A stretch of 64,000 nt of DNA, taken from the NCBI GenBank assembly GCA_903919975.1, contig CAIXKE010000109.1, positions 1 through 64,000 on the forward strand. Direction: 5' to 3'. Shown one piece after another: positions 1 through 10,166 of the stretch (the stretch's first letter is position 1; each line of letters opens with the position of its first letter). The notes below the pieces were generated by a model. It saw nothing but the letters and a program-made list of their open reading frames with translations, was not told the origin of the DNA and searched no databases. A program made the translations under genes and the position numbers. This stretch comes from Akkermansiaceae bacterium (GTDB taxonomy: Bacteria; Verrucomicrobiota; Verrucomicrobiia; Verrucomicrobiales; Akkermansiaceae).

Positions 1-1
1 G

Positions 2-190
2 CGATGCCGGGTGCGATATTTCACAGACGGCGCGGTGATCGGCAGCAAAGAGTTTGTGAACGAGGCGTTTGCAAATGCGCGGGAGCGCTTCGGGCCGAAG
101 CGCAAGGACGGTGCGCGGGCGATGCGAGGGAGCGGTAGCGGGGCGAAGGGCCAGCTGTGGAGCATGCGGGACCTGCGGGTGAGGGTTTGA
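2..190 (+). CDS. C-terminal fragment of a Y1/REP-associated (RAYT, IS200-like) transposase, cut by the window edge
   Basis: Open frame from the window start reads RCRVRYFTDGAVIGSKEFVNEAFANARERFGPKRKDGARAMRG...LWSMRDLRVRV*, resembling the C-terminus of PVC RAYT-type transposases (VxYFxDG..GS..FV...F...R..FG.KRKxGAR...SLRDLR). Confidence 0.7.
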   Translation, partial: RCRVRYFTDGAVIGSKEFVNEAFANARERFGPKRKDGARAMRGSGSGAKGQLWSMRDLRVRV

Positions 191-272
191 CTTCCGTTTG
201 CGCAGTGGTGTCATCTTTGAAATGCCTCGCTTGCCTGCGGTTGGCAACCGAGTAAGGATCTACCCGACAAAC

Positions 273-294
273 CCCGCATCCCATGAGATGCGGG
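273..294. repeat. Perfect 8-bp stem hairpin (CCCGCATC-ccatga-GATGCGGG)
   Basis: Read directly from sequence, just downstream of the transposase fragment. Confidence 0.6.
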
Positions 295-537
295 AAACAG
301 GAACTTTACGGGCTTGTTGATGCGCCGGATGAGTCGCTCCAAAGCAATATGGGTGGTGGCGACCCCGCCGTGGCTGGAGACTTCACTGTTAGTGCTGGAA
401 TTGGCGATGGCGAAGGAGTTTTTTTGCCGCTCCTTGATGATCTTGGGTGGCGGTTGAATCATCCGGATGCGGATGGGTGCGTGGTTTTCCTGGGATTCGC
501 CTTGCGGCGGGAGGGGGGCGGCGGCAAATATCCGTGC

Positions 538-1869
538 GTGACTCCTGCACTTGAAGATCTGTTTTCGTTTCTGCGTTTTGCAAGTATTTCGACGGATTCG
601 CGTCATGCGGGTGACGTGCGTGCTTGCGCGGATTGGTTGGTTGGGAAGCTTTCGGGCATGGGCCTTGCGACGGCGCTTCATGAAACGCCGAAACATCCAG
701 TAGTCATCGCGCGAAACGCCCATGTGGCGGGCCGCCGGACGGTGTTGATTTATGGTCACTACGACGTTCAACCGGTCGATCCGCTGCATTTGTGGACGAG
801 CGATCCATTTCAGCCGGAAATCCGTTGCGGTAAAATCTGGGCTCGCGGAGCTACAGATAATAAGGGGCAGATGATGGCCCACGTTTTAGGGGTCGAAAAG
901 ACGCTGCGGGAAAACGCCGAGTTGCCGGTGAATTTGATCTTTTTGTTTGAAGGTGAGGAGGAAATCGGTAGTCCGAACCTCGCACCGTTTTTGCTCCAAC
1001 ATCGCGAGGAAATCCGCTGCGATGTCATCGCCATTTCCGATACCGGAATGGTCGCGCCCGGCGTGCCGACGCTCGGTTACGGATTGCGCGGTGTGACATG
1101 CTGCGAAGCGATTTTGCGCGGGCCGAAAGGGGATCTCCACTCCGGGCTTTTCGGCGGTGCCGTGGCAAATCCGGCGGCGGCTGTCGCGCGATTGGTCGCC
1201 AGTTTGCATGCGTCTGACGGTCGGGTTGCGATCGATGGATTTTACGATTCGGTTCGTTCGTTAGAGGATTGGGAGCGGCAGATGTGGTCGCGGGTTCCTG
1301 GGGTGAGCGACGCGGATTTCCTGCAAGTGACGGGTTCGCCCGGCATGTTTGGCGAGCCGGGTTATTCGTCGGCCGAGCGTGTTTGGTCGCGTCCGACGGC
1401 GGAGATCAATGGCATTGGCGGCGGCTATCAGGGGGAAGGCTCGAAGACGGTGATTCCGGCCGAGGCCTTTGTGAAACTTTCCTTCCGTCTGGTGCCGGAC
1501 CAAAGCCCGGAGGACATCATGAAGAAGGTGGAAGCGCATTTGGTGCGGAATTGCCCGCAGGGGGTTGAGATCGAGGTCATTGTGGGCCACGAGGGGAAAC
1601 CGTATATCACCGATCCCAATTCGGCGTTTGGTCTCGCCGGACAAGCCGCGCTGCGCGCCGCTTTCAATGCGGAGCCCGTGTTGATCCGCGAAGGTGGAAG
1701 TATTCCGATCGTGCAAACTTTCCGTGAAATTCTTGGTGCGGACTCATTGTTGCTGGGGCTTGCTCTGGCCGATGCCCAGATCCACGCGCCAAACGAGAAT
1801 TTTCCGGTCGAGAACTTCGAAGCCGGCATTCGTCTGAACCAAGCGTTGCTCGTCGAGCTAGCAAAATGA
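538..1869 (+). CDS. M20-family dipeptidase/metallopeptidase
   Basis: Motifs YGHYDVQPVDP, GATDNKGQ, EGEEEIGSPNL, GPKGDLHSGLFGGAVANP. The ORF opens at 283 but homologous-looking sequence begins near a GTG at 538. Confidence 0.88.
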   Translation: MTPALEDLFSFLRFASISTDSRHAGDVRACADWLVGKLSGMGLATALHETPKHPVVIARNAHVAGRRTVLIYGHYDVQPVDPLHLWTSDPFQPEIRCGKIWARGATDNKGQMMAHVLGVEKTLRENAELPVNLIFLFEGEEEIGSPNLAPFLLQHREEIRCDVIAISDTGMVAPGVPTLGYGLRGVTCCEAILRGPKGDLHSGLFGGAVANPAAAVARLVASLHASDGRVAIDGFYDSVRSLEDWERQMWSRVPGVSDADFLQVTGSPGMFGEPGYSSAERVWSRPTAEINGIGGGYQGEGSKTVIPAEAFVKLSFRLVPDQSPEDIMKKVEAHLVRNCPQGVEIEVIVGHEGKPYITDPNSAFGLAGQAALRAAFNAEPVLIREGGSIPIVQTFREILGADSLLLGLALADAQIHAPNENFPVENFEAGIRLNQALLVELAK

Positions 1870-1887
1870 ATTTCATGTTTTTCACCC

Positions 1888-3576
1888 ATGTCCGAATCCG
1901 ACCCAACTTCCAAATCCGACTTCATCCGCGACATCATCGCTGATGATCTGGCCAGCGGCAAACACTCCACCGTCATCACCCGTTTTCCGCCGGAGCCGAA
2001 TGGCTATCTGCACATCGGCCATGCGAAATCGATTTGCTTGAACTTCGGTGTTGCGCTGGAGAATGGTGCGGTTGGAGCGAAGTGCCATTTGCGCTTCGAT
2101 GATACCAATCCGGAAAAAGAGGAAAGCGAATACGTCGAGAGCATCAAGGCCGACGTCAAATGGCTTGGTTTCGATTGGGGGAAAGACCTGTATTTCGCGA
2201 GTGATTACTTCCCGTTTTTCTATGATTGCGCGGAGCATCTCATCGGGCAGGACCTTGCCTACGTCGAGGACGATAGCGCGGAGGACATGCGCTTGAAGCG
2301 TGGCAATCTCACCACGCCCGGCACCCGATCGGTATCGAGTGAGCGGTCGGTGGAGGAAAACCTCGCCTTGTTCGCCAAGATGCGCGCCGGGGAGTTTCAG
2401 GAAGGGGAATGTGTGTTGCGGGCGAGGATCGACATGGCGTCCTCGAATATGAATCTGCGTGATCCGGTGCTTTACCGCATCATGCACGCCCATCACCACA
2501 ACACCGGCGATGCGTGGTGCATCTATCCGATGTATGATTTCGCGCATCCCTTGGAGGACGCGCTCGAACACATCACTCATTCGCTCTGCACCTTGGAGTT
2601 TGAAAACCACCGGCCGCTATACAATTGGTTTATCGAGCATTGTCCGGTGCCGTCCAAGCCGCGCCAGATTGAATTCGCCCGGCTGAGCCTAACTTACACG
2701 GTGATGAGCAAGCGCAAGTTGCTGCAACTCGTGCAGGAGAAACTCGTCGGCGGTTGGGACGATCCTCGCCTGCCGACCATCTCCGGTTTGCGCCGCCGCG
2801 GTTATCCTGCCGCTGCGATTCGTGATTTCTGCAAACGCATCGGCATCACCAAGTTCAACGGCACCACGGACGTCGCGTTGTTGGAGTTTGATGTTAGGGA
2901 TTTCCTCAATCGCGAGTCGCCACGCCGTATGGCGGTGCTCGATCCGGTGAAAGTCGTTCTTGAAAACTGGGCGGCGGAGCCGCTGGGTCACGCTGATGTT
3001 TCCAATCATCCGCAAAACCCGGAGCTGGGTGAGCGGCAAGTGCCGATTTTCAACGAAGTTTGGATTGAGCGTGAGGATTTCATGGAAGATCCGCCGAAGA
3101 AATTCTATCGGTTGGGTCCGGATCGCCACGTGCGTTTGCGCGGCGGCCATATCATTCATTGCACATCGTTCGAGAAGGATGCGGAAGGGAACGTCACGCT
3201 GATCCGTGCGGAAATCCTGCCTGGAACCGTTGGTAAAGACTCGCCGGAAGGCGTGCAATGCAAGGCGGCCATTCACTGGGTGGATGTTGCCACGGGCATC
3301 GATGCGGAGGTGCGGCTTTACGACCGGCTTTTCAGCGTCGAGGACCCGGATGCGGCGGATGGGGGGTTCCTAAGCGTGCTCAATCCGGATTCTTTGAAAA
3401 CCATCACCGCGAAGGTCGAGCCCGCGCTGGCCACTGCGGAACCGGGTTTTGCGTGTCAGTTTGAACGCATCGGTTATTTCGTGGCCGACAGCAAGGATCA
3501 CCAATCGGGCGTGAAGCCCGTCTTCAACCGCACCGTCGCCCTCAAGGATTCCTGGGGCAAGCAGGCGGGGAGGTAG
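1888..3576 (+). CDS. glnS: Glutaminyl-tRNA synthetase
   Basis: Class I aaRS signatures PPEPNGYLHIGHAKSI and VMSKRK; full-length GlnRS-like protein of 562 aa. Confidence 0.95.
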   Translation: MSESDPTSKSDFIRDIIADDLASGKHSTVITRFPPEPNGYLHIGHAKSICLNFGVALENGAVGAKCHLRFDDTNPEKEESEYVESIKADVKWLGFDWGKDLYFASDYFPFFYDCAEHLIGQDLAYVEDDSAEDMRLKRGNLTTPGTRSVSSERSVEENLALFAKMRAGEFQEGECVLRARIDMASSNMNLRDPVLYRIMHAHHHNTGDAWCIYPMYDFAHPLEDALEHITHSLCTLEFENHRPLYNWFIEHCPVPSKPRQIEFARLSLTYTVMSKRKLLQLVQEKLVGGWDDPRLPTISGLRRRGYPAAAIRDFCKRIGITKFNGTTDVALLEFDVRDFLNRESPRRMAVLDPVKVVLENWAAEPLGHADVSNHPQNPELGERQVPIFNEVWIEREDFMEDPPKKFYRLGPDRHVRLRGGHIIHCTSFEKDAEGNVTLIRAEILPGTVGKDSPEGVQCKAAIHWVDVATGIDAEVRLYDRLFSVEDPDAADGGFLSVLNPDSLKTITAKVEPALATAEPGFACQFERIGYFVADSKDHQSGVKPVFNRTVALKDSWGKQAGR

Positions 3577-4788
3577 TCAGGTCCTAAATGTGTCGCGGTG
3601 GCGGAGTACGCTTTCGAAGGTGGGTTCCGGGTTGCAGATGCGGTGGATGAGGTCGTCCCAGATTTCCTGGCCTTTGAGGATTTCCACTTCGATGCGGAGA
3701 AAATAGATGGGCACATCGATGGAGGAGGGTTTGGGGAAACGCACGGCGTCCTTCTCGGTGGTGACGATGAGTTGCATGTCCCGCTCGACGCAGCGGTGCA
3801 TGAATTTTTCAACTTCCTTGCGGGAAAATCGATAGTGATCGGCGAATCGGCGTTTGATTTCGACGCGGGCGCCGAGTTTTTCCAAGGATCCTTCGAAAGC
3901 TTCGGGCACGGCAATCGCACTGATGGCGCCGACCCATTTGTCTTTGAGGAAATCGAGTGGTTGGCGTTCGCGGGTGAAGACATTTTCCAGATGGATCGGT
4001 CCATGGGTGCACTCGATGATTTCCGCGGTGCGGTTGTGGCGGCGGATGCGCTGGATGAGGTTTTCGTTAGATTCTCCGGTGCATTTGGTGATTAGAATAT
4101 AACTGGCCCGGCGCAGGTTTTTCGGGGGTTCGCGCAAGGTGCCGCGCGGCAACAACGCCTCGGTGCCGAAGGGTGCGCCGGAATCGATGAGCACGATGTC
4201 GAGGGCGTGGGCGAGATTGAGGTATTGCATGCCATCGTCCAGCAGAAGTGTGTCGGCATGGAGTTCCTCGATGGCGAAACGCCCGCCTTTCACCCGGTTT
4301 TTATCGACTACCACCGAGACACCATGGAGGTTTTTCGCGAGCATGAATGGCTCGTCGCCGGCGAATTGGGAGTCGAGGAGTAGGGCGCGGCCGGTGGAGA
4401 CGACCTTGGGCATGCGCTCCTCGGGAATTCTCCGGCCTTTGGAATCCTTCCATTTTTGGGGTTCATCGAGTTTCTTGCTTTTATAGCCGCGGGAGAGGAT
4501 GGCGACGGATCGTCCTTGTTCGCGGAGTGAGCGGGCGAGGAGTTCGACGACCGGGGTTTTGCCGGTGCCGCCGACGGTGATATTTCCGACGGAGACGACT
4601 TGGGTGCCGAGGTGATGTTGGGGTTTCCAGCCGCTGCGATAGCGCCATAGGCGAAGGGCGACGAGGCAGCGGAAGATTCCGGAGAGCGCTCGCATGAGGA
4701 AGCGCATCAACGCGGCGCGGAAGCCTTTGGCGCGCCCGAAAATCACATCCGCGCCCCAGCGTTCGAGTTCTTCGATCAGCTCCTTCAT
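3577..4788 (-). CDS. lpxK: Tetraacyldisaccharide 4'-kinase
   Basis: [21 protein letters not shown] Walker-A-like motif, [30 protein letters not shown]. Probable start at [12 protein letters not shown]. Confidence 0.9.
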   Translation of the reverse strand: MKELIEELERWGADVIFGRAKGFRAALMRFLMRALSGIFRCLVALRLWRYRSGWKPQHHLGTQVVSVGNITVGGTGKTPVVELLARSLREQGRSVAILSRGYKSKKLDEPQKWKDSKGRRIPEERMPKVVSTGRALLLDSQFAGDEPFMLAKNLHGVSVVVDKNRVKGGRFAIEELHADTLLLDDGMQYLNLAHALDIVLIDSGAPFGTEALLPRGTLREPPKNLRRASYILITKCTGESNENLIQRIRRHNRTAEIIECTHGPIHLENVFTRERQPLDFLKDKWVGAISAIAVPEAFEGSLEKLGARVEIKRRFADHYRFSRKEVEKFMHRCVERDMQLIVTTEKDAVRFPKPSSIDVPIYFLRIEVEILKGQEIWDDLIHRICNPEPTFESVLRHRDTFRT

Positions 4789-4921
4789 TGTGCGAGCCGA
4801 CGATGCGCTGCGAGCAAGCACCGGGGCAAGCGCCAAACCTGCGGTGCTGGATTTAAGGAAAAAAACATCCGGATTTCAAAGTGAGGCTGGAAATTCGGCA
4901 CGGTGTGTGCTAGTGAGAGTC

Positions 4922-5347
4922 ATGTTTCGTTACGGAAAGCTGGCGCGTCAGGCGGTCTCGGCCATTAGTTACTTGGCGGAGAAATACACGCCGGATGCGG
5001 CGGCGGTGTCGTCTGCCGAGGTTGGCCGGGCGCGAATAATCCCGACGGCGCTGGCGGCGAAGTTGTTGAGTCAGATGGCGGGAGCGGGTTTGACGTTGGG
5101 GACAACGGGTCCTGGTGGGGGGTATCGTTTGGCTCGGCCGCCAGAGGAAATCCATTTATCGGAGATTGTCGCTTTGTTTGAGCGCGCGATGCACGAGTTT
5201 CCCTGTCCATTCGGTGAGGGTTGGTGTGGGTCGGGTGCGCCGTGTCCCTTGCATGAAGATTTTCTCAAGCTTGAGGAGAACGGGCGCAAGTTTTTGGAGC
5301 AAACGACCTTGGCGGTTTTTGCGGCCGGGAAATCCGCCACCGAATAA
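4922..5347 (+). CDS. Rrf2-family transcriptional regulator with a Cys cluster
   Basis: MFRYGKLARQAVSAISYLAEKY..., wHTH wing GTTGPGGGYRLARPPEEI, C-terminal CPFGEGWCGSGAPCPLH as in Fe-S Rrf2 proteins. Confidence 0.85.
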   Translation: MFRYGKLARQAVSAISYLAEKYTPDAAAVSSAEVGRARIIPTALAAKLLSQMAGAGLTLGTTGPGGGYRLARPPEEIHLSEIVALFERAMHEFPCPFGEGWCGSGAPCPLHEDFLKLEENGRKFLEQTTLAVFAAGKSATE

Positions 5348-5385
5348 TCTTCTTTGCCCGGTGATTTCGGCCAAGCATCCCGGCC

Positions 5386-5736
5386 GTGAACGATTCGATT
5401 TCTTCCCTGACCTCCAGCATCCAGGACTTCGTGGATGCCCGCGAGTGGCGACAATATCACAACCCGAAGGATTTGGCCGTGGCGATTTCCGCTGAGGCGG
5501 GTGAGTTGATGCAGCATTTTGTTTGGCAGCAGGAGGACCAGATCGAGGAGCGCATGCGCAAAAACCGCGATGAGATCGCTTCGGAGATTGCCGATGTCGC
5601 GATTCTGCTTTTTGAGTTTGCGGATAATCTCGGATTCAAACTCGGTGACGTGATGGCGGATAAGATCGCCCGCAATGAGGTCCGTTATCCGGTGGGCAAA
5701 TCCCGTGGGAATAATCTGAAATACTCCGAGTTGTAA
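5386..5736 (+). CDS. MazG-like nucleotide pyrophosphohydrolase
   Basis: Short alpha-helical protein with SAEAGELMQHFVW...EIADVAILLFEFADNLG motifs. Confidence 0.85.
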   Translation: MNDSISSLTSSIQDFVDAREWRQYHNPKDLAVAISAEAGELMQHFVWQQEDQIEERMRKNRDEIASEIADVAILLFEFADNLGFKLGDVMADKIARNEVRYPVGKSRGNNLKYSEL

Positions 5737-5740
5737 GGGA

Positions 5741-6205
5741 TTATCGGAGGCGTGCTTGGAGGCCGTCGGTCCATAGGTGGGCGACGATGGATTCCTGGAT
5801 GGTTTCCATGGCGGCGCATTCGGTGGGGTCCTCATCCTCATGGCCGGCGAGGTGAAGCAGGCCGTGGACGAAGTAGCGCAGGATTTCGCGGGCGAGGGGT
5901 TCGCCATATTCGAAGGCTTGGCGTTCGGCGACTTCGGCGCCGATGACGATTTCGCCGTGGTGGAAAGTGATGACGTCGGTGGGGCCTTCGATGTCCATGA
6001 AATCCCGGTGGACGCGGTCGCTGGTGGTATCGTCTACCAAGGCGACTTCCAGGGTGGCGAGGTGGGCGAGCGGGGAGTCCCCGAAGGCGGCGTTGGCGAG
6101 AGCGAGATTCGCCGCTTCGTTGGCGATGGCTTCAAGTGCGGTCAGCCAAGTTTCAGGAATTTCCGTAATTTCCTGGTGATTGCCTACGATGACTTCGAGC
6201 GACAT
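5741..6205 (-). CDS. ybeY: Endoribonuclease YbeY (rRNA maturation)
   Basis: PTDVITFHHGEI and the HGLLHLAGHEDEDP zinc motif; adjacent to a PgpH-type HD protein, a common neighbour. Confidence 0.92.
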   Translation of the reverse strand: MSLEVIVGNHQEITEIPETWLTALEAIANEAANLALANAAFGDSPLAHLATLEVALVDDTTSDRVHRDFMDIEGPTDVITFHHGEIVIGAEVAERQAFEYGEPLAREILRYFVHGLLHLAGHEDEDPTECAAMETIQESIVAHLWTDGLQARLR

Positions 6206-6231
6206 GGCGGTGGTTCCGGTTTCGGTGAAGA

Positions 6232-7974
6232 TTAGGCCCGCTTGGGCATGGCGATGACGCGGCCGCCATGGGTGGCGGTGTCACGATCCGATGAAACCAG
6301 GGGGGAGGCGGGCGTCACTCGATCATCGCTTTTCGGGTAGTCGATGCGGCTGTGGAGCATGCTGCGCAGGGTGCCGGCGAAGCTTTCCTTGATCATGGCC
6401 AATTCCTGAAGCGTCAGGGGGCAATCATCGAGTTGGCCGTCTTGGATTTTGGCGTGAACGAGGTCTTCGACGAGCGCGCGGATCCGAGTGGGGGTGGGCT
6501 TGCGTAGGGTGCGGGAGGCGCTTTCGATGGTATCTGCTAGGGCGATGATGCCGCTCTCGCGGGTGCGCGGGCGTGGGCCGGGATAGCGGAAATTCTTTTC
6601 ATCGATCATCGGCAGGTCTTCCGGGTTTTCGAGGCGACGGTCGACCTTTTCGAGTTCCAGTTTTTTCTGATCCTGTGCGCGGCGATAGAAATAGGCGACT
6701 AGGGAATCGCCGTGATGTTCTTGGATCACATGGATGACGCGCGGGTTGAGCTTGTGTTTGACGGCGAGATCGACGCCATCTTTGACGTGGGCGATGATGA
6801 TCAGCGCGCTCATGGTGGGGGTGAGCGAGTCGTGCGGGTTTTCGATCCCATCCTGTTGGTTTTCGATGAAATAGCCGGGTTTTTTCAATTTTCCGACGTC
6901 ATGGAAATACGAGCACACGCGGCACATTGGGGCGTTGGCGCCGATTTTTTCGGCGGCGGCCTCGGATAATGCGGCGACGATCAGGCTGTGATGGAAAGTT
7001 CCCGGGGCCTCGAGCTGCATCTGCCGCAGCAGTTTGTGGTTCAGGTCGCTGAGTTCCAACCAGCTGATATCGGTGGTGAGCTGAAACGTGCCCTCGAAAA
7101 CTGGTAGAAATCCGCTGATCAGGAGAGCTGTCAGGACGGCGGTGCTGAAAGCGACGATGCTGCCGGAGCCGAGTAATTGCAGGTGATCCATGGAGTCCGG
7201 TCCGAACACCGAGGCGATGTCGAGGTGACCTAGCAACAAGCTAAGCAAAAGCGTCAGGGCGCCAACGTAGATGCCAGCTTGCAGAAGTTGCTGGCGTTTA
7301 CGGACTTGATGGGCGAGCAAAACGCTCGTCACTCCGGCTACTAGGCTCAGAATCATGTAGCTCAGAGTCGCGTTCTGCGGAACGAAAAGGCAGCCGATCA
7401 AGGTGACGAAAATCGCGGAAAATGCGCCGACTGCCCGGCCGAGCAAGACCCCGTGGAGCATCGGGGCGAGGGCGAAGGAAACGACAAAAAACCGGTAAAC
7501 TTCCGGGATGTGGCCGGTATTGACCAACGCCATGGTTACCCGCACTAGGAATAGATGCACGGCCAAGCCGCCGAGCACCAAGACCACTCGGCTGTTGCGG
7601 CGGCAGGAAGTCTTCAAGCTGACTTGAAACATCACGATGGCGGTGATGGCGATGATGAGTCCGTAGAGCGCGCCCTTGTGAGGAGCGCTGGAAAACGAGG
7701 TGCCGGGAGCGGACTTGAGCACCATGACAGCGCACATGCAGGCGAAGGTGGCGAAGAGCGCGAGTTTCACCCATCGGCTGTCCTCCAGCGTCTGGATCAC
7801 CGGATTTTCGCTGTGAATACGGCGTTTTTTGCCTGACGAAAGTCCCTGTTGGGCCAAGCGCCAGCGTTTGAGGGCATCTAAATATCCCACTGCGGTAAAG
7901 AGGTCGGTTGGGCGGCGGGCCCCGTTTGGGCGACGCCGGGGGGGGAATCTAGACTCCATTTGAGCCCTTGGCAA
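6232..7974 (-). CDS. 7TM-HD (PgpH-like) HDIG-domain membrane protein
   Basis: Multiple TM segments, then GTFHHSLIVAALSEAAAEKIGAN...YFHDVGKLKKPGYFIENQ, HVKDGVDLA, IQEHHGDSLVAYFY. Confidence 0.9.
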   Translation of the reverse strand: MPRAQMESRFPPRRRPNGARRPTDLFTAVGYLDALKRWRLAQQGLSSGKKRRIHSENPVIQTLEDSRWVKLALFATFACMCAVMVLKSAPGTSFSSAPHKGALYGLIIAITAIVMFQVSLKTSCRRNSRVVLVLGGLAVHLFLVRVTMALVNTGHIPEVYRFFVVSFALAPMLHGVLLGRAVGAFSAIFVTLIGCLFVPQNATLSYMILSLVAGVTSVLLAHQVRKRQQLLQAGIYVGALTLLLSLLLGHLDIASVFGPDSMDHLQLLGSGSIVAFSTAVLTALLISGFLPVFEGTFQLTTDISWLELSDLNHKLLRQMQLEAPGTFHHSLIVAALSEAAAEKIGANAPMCRVCSYFHDVGKLKKPGYFIENQQDGIENPHDSLTPTMSALIIIAHVKDGVDLAVKHKLNPRVIHVIQEHHGDSLVAYFYRRAQDQKKLELEKVDRRLENPEDLPMIDEKNFRYPGPRPRTRESGIIALADTIESASRTLRKPTPTRIRALVEDLVHAKIQDGQLDDCPLTLQELAMIKESFAGTLRSMLHSRIDYPKSDDRVTPASPLVSSDRDTATHGGRVIAMPKRA

Positions 7975-7982
7975 TCCACTTT

Positions 7983-8582
7983 TCAGCGCTCCAAATACCC
8001 GCCGAGCGTCTCACGCAAACCGGTCCGTGCGCGGAAAAGCAGACTTTTGACGGCGGGGAGGGATAGCCCGAGCACCTCGGCGATTTCCTCGTAGGGGAGT
8101 TGGTCATGGCTCCGGAGAACGACCGCGATGCGCTGGGTTTCGGGCAAGGAGTCGATGGCGGCATCGACGGCGCGCCGGAGTTCGGCTTGCAGCATTTCGG
8201 CGTCCGGTTGGTGGTCCGGGCTGTCCTTGATCAGGTGGTGGGAGTTTTCCTCCCGTTCGTCGGCGGACACCGTTTTTTTCCGTCCGCGGCGGCGGGTTTC
8301 GTTGAAAACGAGGTTGCGGGTGATGGTGAAGAGGTAGGTGGTGAATTTTGCGTCCGGGCGGTAGCGTTTGGCGTTGCGCCAGATGCGGAGGAAGACTTGC
8401 TGGGCGACATCTTCGGCATCGCTGGAGTTGCCGAGCATTTTGGCTACGGTCCCGATCACGATATTTTGGTGGCGCTCGACGAGGGCGCGGAATGCCGTGT
8501 GGTCACCCGCGCCGATGCGTTCCATCAACGCGTGGTCGAGGGTGCTTTCATTGTCTCGGACTGGCGTGAGGGGTTCCTCCAT
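7983..8582 (-). CDS. RNA polymerase sigma factor, sigma-70/ECF family
   Basis: Region 2 DAEDVAQQVFLRIWRNAKRY.PDAKFTTYLFTITRNLVFNETRRRGRK; region 4 SLPETQRIAVVLRSHDQLPYEEIAEVLGLSLPAVKSLLFRAR. Confidence 0.92.
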   Translation of the reverse strand: MEEPLTPVRDNESTLDHALMERIGAGDHTAFRALVERHQNIVIGTVAKMLGNSSDAEDVAQQVFLRIWRNAKRYRPDAKFTTYLFTITRNLVFNETRRRGRKKTVSADEREENSHHLIKDSPDHQPDAEMLQAELRRAVDAAIDSLPETQRIAVVLRSHDQLPYEEIAEVLGLSLPAVKSLLFRARTGLRETLGGYLER

Positions 8583-8679
8583 GGATAGGAAAGCAGGTAT
8601 CGCGGCGGCAATGACGCTCAACATGCGTCATTGAACCTCAAGGATTATCCGAAGTTGCGGGATAAAAACTTGGTGGTGG

Positions 8680-9081
8680 TTATAGGGTTCCGGTTTTCGC
8701 CCATTCTTCCACTTCGGGATCCAGAAACACGTCATCGAGAACCTCGCGCGCCCAGTCCTCCCGTTTGGCCAGTTCCCGGAGCATCCGCCATGCGACGACC
8801 TGCACGGCGGGGAGTTCGCTCCAAACCGCCTCCGCCAGACATTGCCAAGCGCGCCCTGCGAGGCGTTGCGGATGTTCCAGCATCTCGTGGCACTCCTCGG
8901 AAATGAGTAAGGTGCGATCGATATCCGGGTGTTCTCCCACCGGCGGGACTTCATAGGGCCGCAATGGAATGCCAGCCGCTCCGGTGAGTTCGCATTTGGA
9001 TTTCGCACGCCGAGCAAGGTCTTTGCCAATCGCCTGCAATGCCATCATGCGTGCCTGATGCAGTTCGTGTCCCTTGGCCAT
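8680..9081 (-). CDS. PhnA-like/uncharacterised protein
   Basis: MAKGHELHQARMMALQAIGKDLARRAKSKCELTGAAGIPLRPYEVPP... resembles PhnA-domain proteins (CELTGA..L.PYEVPP...CHE). Weak, motif-level call. Confidence 0.5.
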   Translation of the reverse strand: MAKGHELHQARMMALQAIGKDLARRAKSKCELTGAAGIPLRPYEVPPVGEHPDIDRTLLISEECHEMLEHPQRLAGRAWQCLAEAVWSELPAVQVVAWRMLRELAKREDWAREVLDDVFLDPEVEEWAKTGTL

Positions 9082-9149
9082 GGGGCGCATGTTAGCGGAA
9101 AAATGAGGGGATGGAATCTGGAAATCAGGGGATTGAATGAAATAGGGAG

Positions 9150-9215
9150 CGGGGACCTTACTGTCCCTTCTTCCGTAGCTGGGACGATGAAGAAGAGGCG
9201 ACAGTAAGGTCGCCA
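9150..9215. repeat. Imperfect inverted repeat (GGGGACCTTACTGTCCCTTCTT ... AAGAAGAGGCGACAGTAAGGTCGCC)
   Basis: Arms complementary by eye; intergenic between the PhnA-like gene and kdsB. Confidence 0.75.
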
Positions 9216-9330
9216 CTCCTTATTTCCGGCCGTGTTCGGAGTTCGCTGTGTGCCTTGCCAAAGAATTTTCCGAAACCGCTCTTGTCCGTGGGTGAGTCCT
9301 TGGCCTACGCTCGCCCAACCTTCCGCAGGC

Positions 9331-10092
9331 GTGCCTCAATCCATCCCAAATATCCGAATTCTTGGTGTCCTTCCATCTCGCTGGGGGTCTACCCGCTTCC
9401 CCGGGAAACCCCTCCATCTCATCGCCGGAAAGCCGTTGATTCAGCATGTTTGGGAGCGTTGTCGGCAATGTTCCCGGCTTGATGATTTAATCGTCGCCAC
9501 TGATGACGCACGCATCCGGGATGCCGTCATCGCCTTTGGCGGCAAGGCCGTGATGACCTCGTCGGATCACCCGACCGGCACGGACCGGATTGCTGAGGCG
9601 GTCCGCGCGTTGCCGCAATTCACTCATATCGTCAACATTCAGGGCGACGAGCCGCTCATTGATCCCGCATTGGTGGATGAACTCGCCCAAACCATGGCGG
9701 GTGATCCATCGCTCGACATGGCCACCGCCGCCAACCCGCTCGATCCTGCCGATCCGGCGGTGCAGGACCCAAACGTCGTGAAAGTCGTCACCGCGCTGGA
9801 TGGTCGGGCGCTCTATTTTTCGCGCTCGCCGTTGCCGTATTTTCGCAACGCGGTGGCAGGCTTGCCGGTCCTTCGCCACAAGGGAATTTACGCCTACAGC
9901 CGTGGTTTTCTCGAGCGCTTTGTCACGTGGCCGCCCTCTCCTTTGGAACACGCCGAATCCCTCGAGCAACTTCGCGCGCTTGAAAACGGCGCTTCTATCA
10001 AGGTTCTTCTGACTCACGACACTTCGCCCGGCGTTGATACTCCGGAACAAGCTAGGGAAGTAGAGGAGATCTTATTGAAACTTAAAAGTTAG
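9331..10092 (+). CDS. kdsB: 3-deoxy-manno-octulosonate cytidylyltransferase
   Basis: [84 protein letters not shown]. Probable GTG start at 9331. Confidence 0.93.
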   Translation: MPQSIPNIRILGVLPSRWGSTRFPGKPLHLIAGKPLIQHVWERCRQCSRLDDLIVATDDARIRDAVIAFGGKAVMTSSDHPTGTDRIAEAVRALPQFTHIVNIQGDEPLIDPALVDELAQTMAGDPSLDMATAANPLDPADPAVQDPNVVKVVTALDGRALYFSRSPLPYFRNAVAGLPVLRHKGIYAYSRGFLERFVTWPPSPLEHAESLEQLRALENGASIKVLLTHDTSPGVDTPEQAREVEEILLKLKS

Positions 10093-10166
10093 ATGCGGTT
10101 CTTTCATCTCCACTTGCTCCCTTTACTCATCAATTTAAACACATCACACTTAATTCAATTATCTAC

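Noticed and set aside
283-537. N-terminal extension of the M20 peptidase ORF
   Set aside because: Translation (MRCGKQELYGLVDAPDESLQ...) does not resemble peptidase sequence and overlaps the hairpin downstream of the transposase; the likely start is the GTG at 538.
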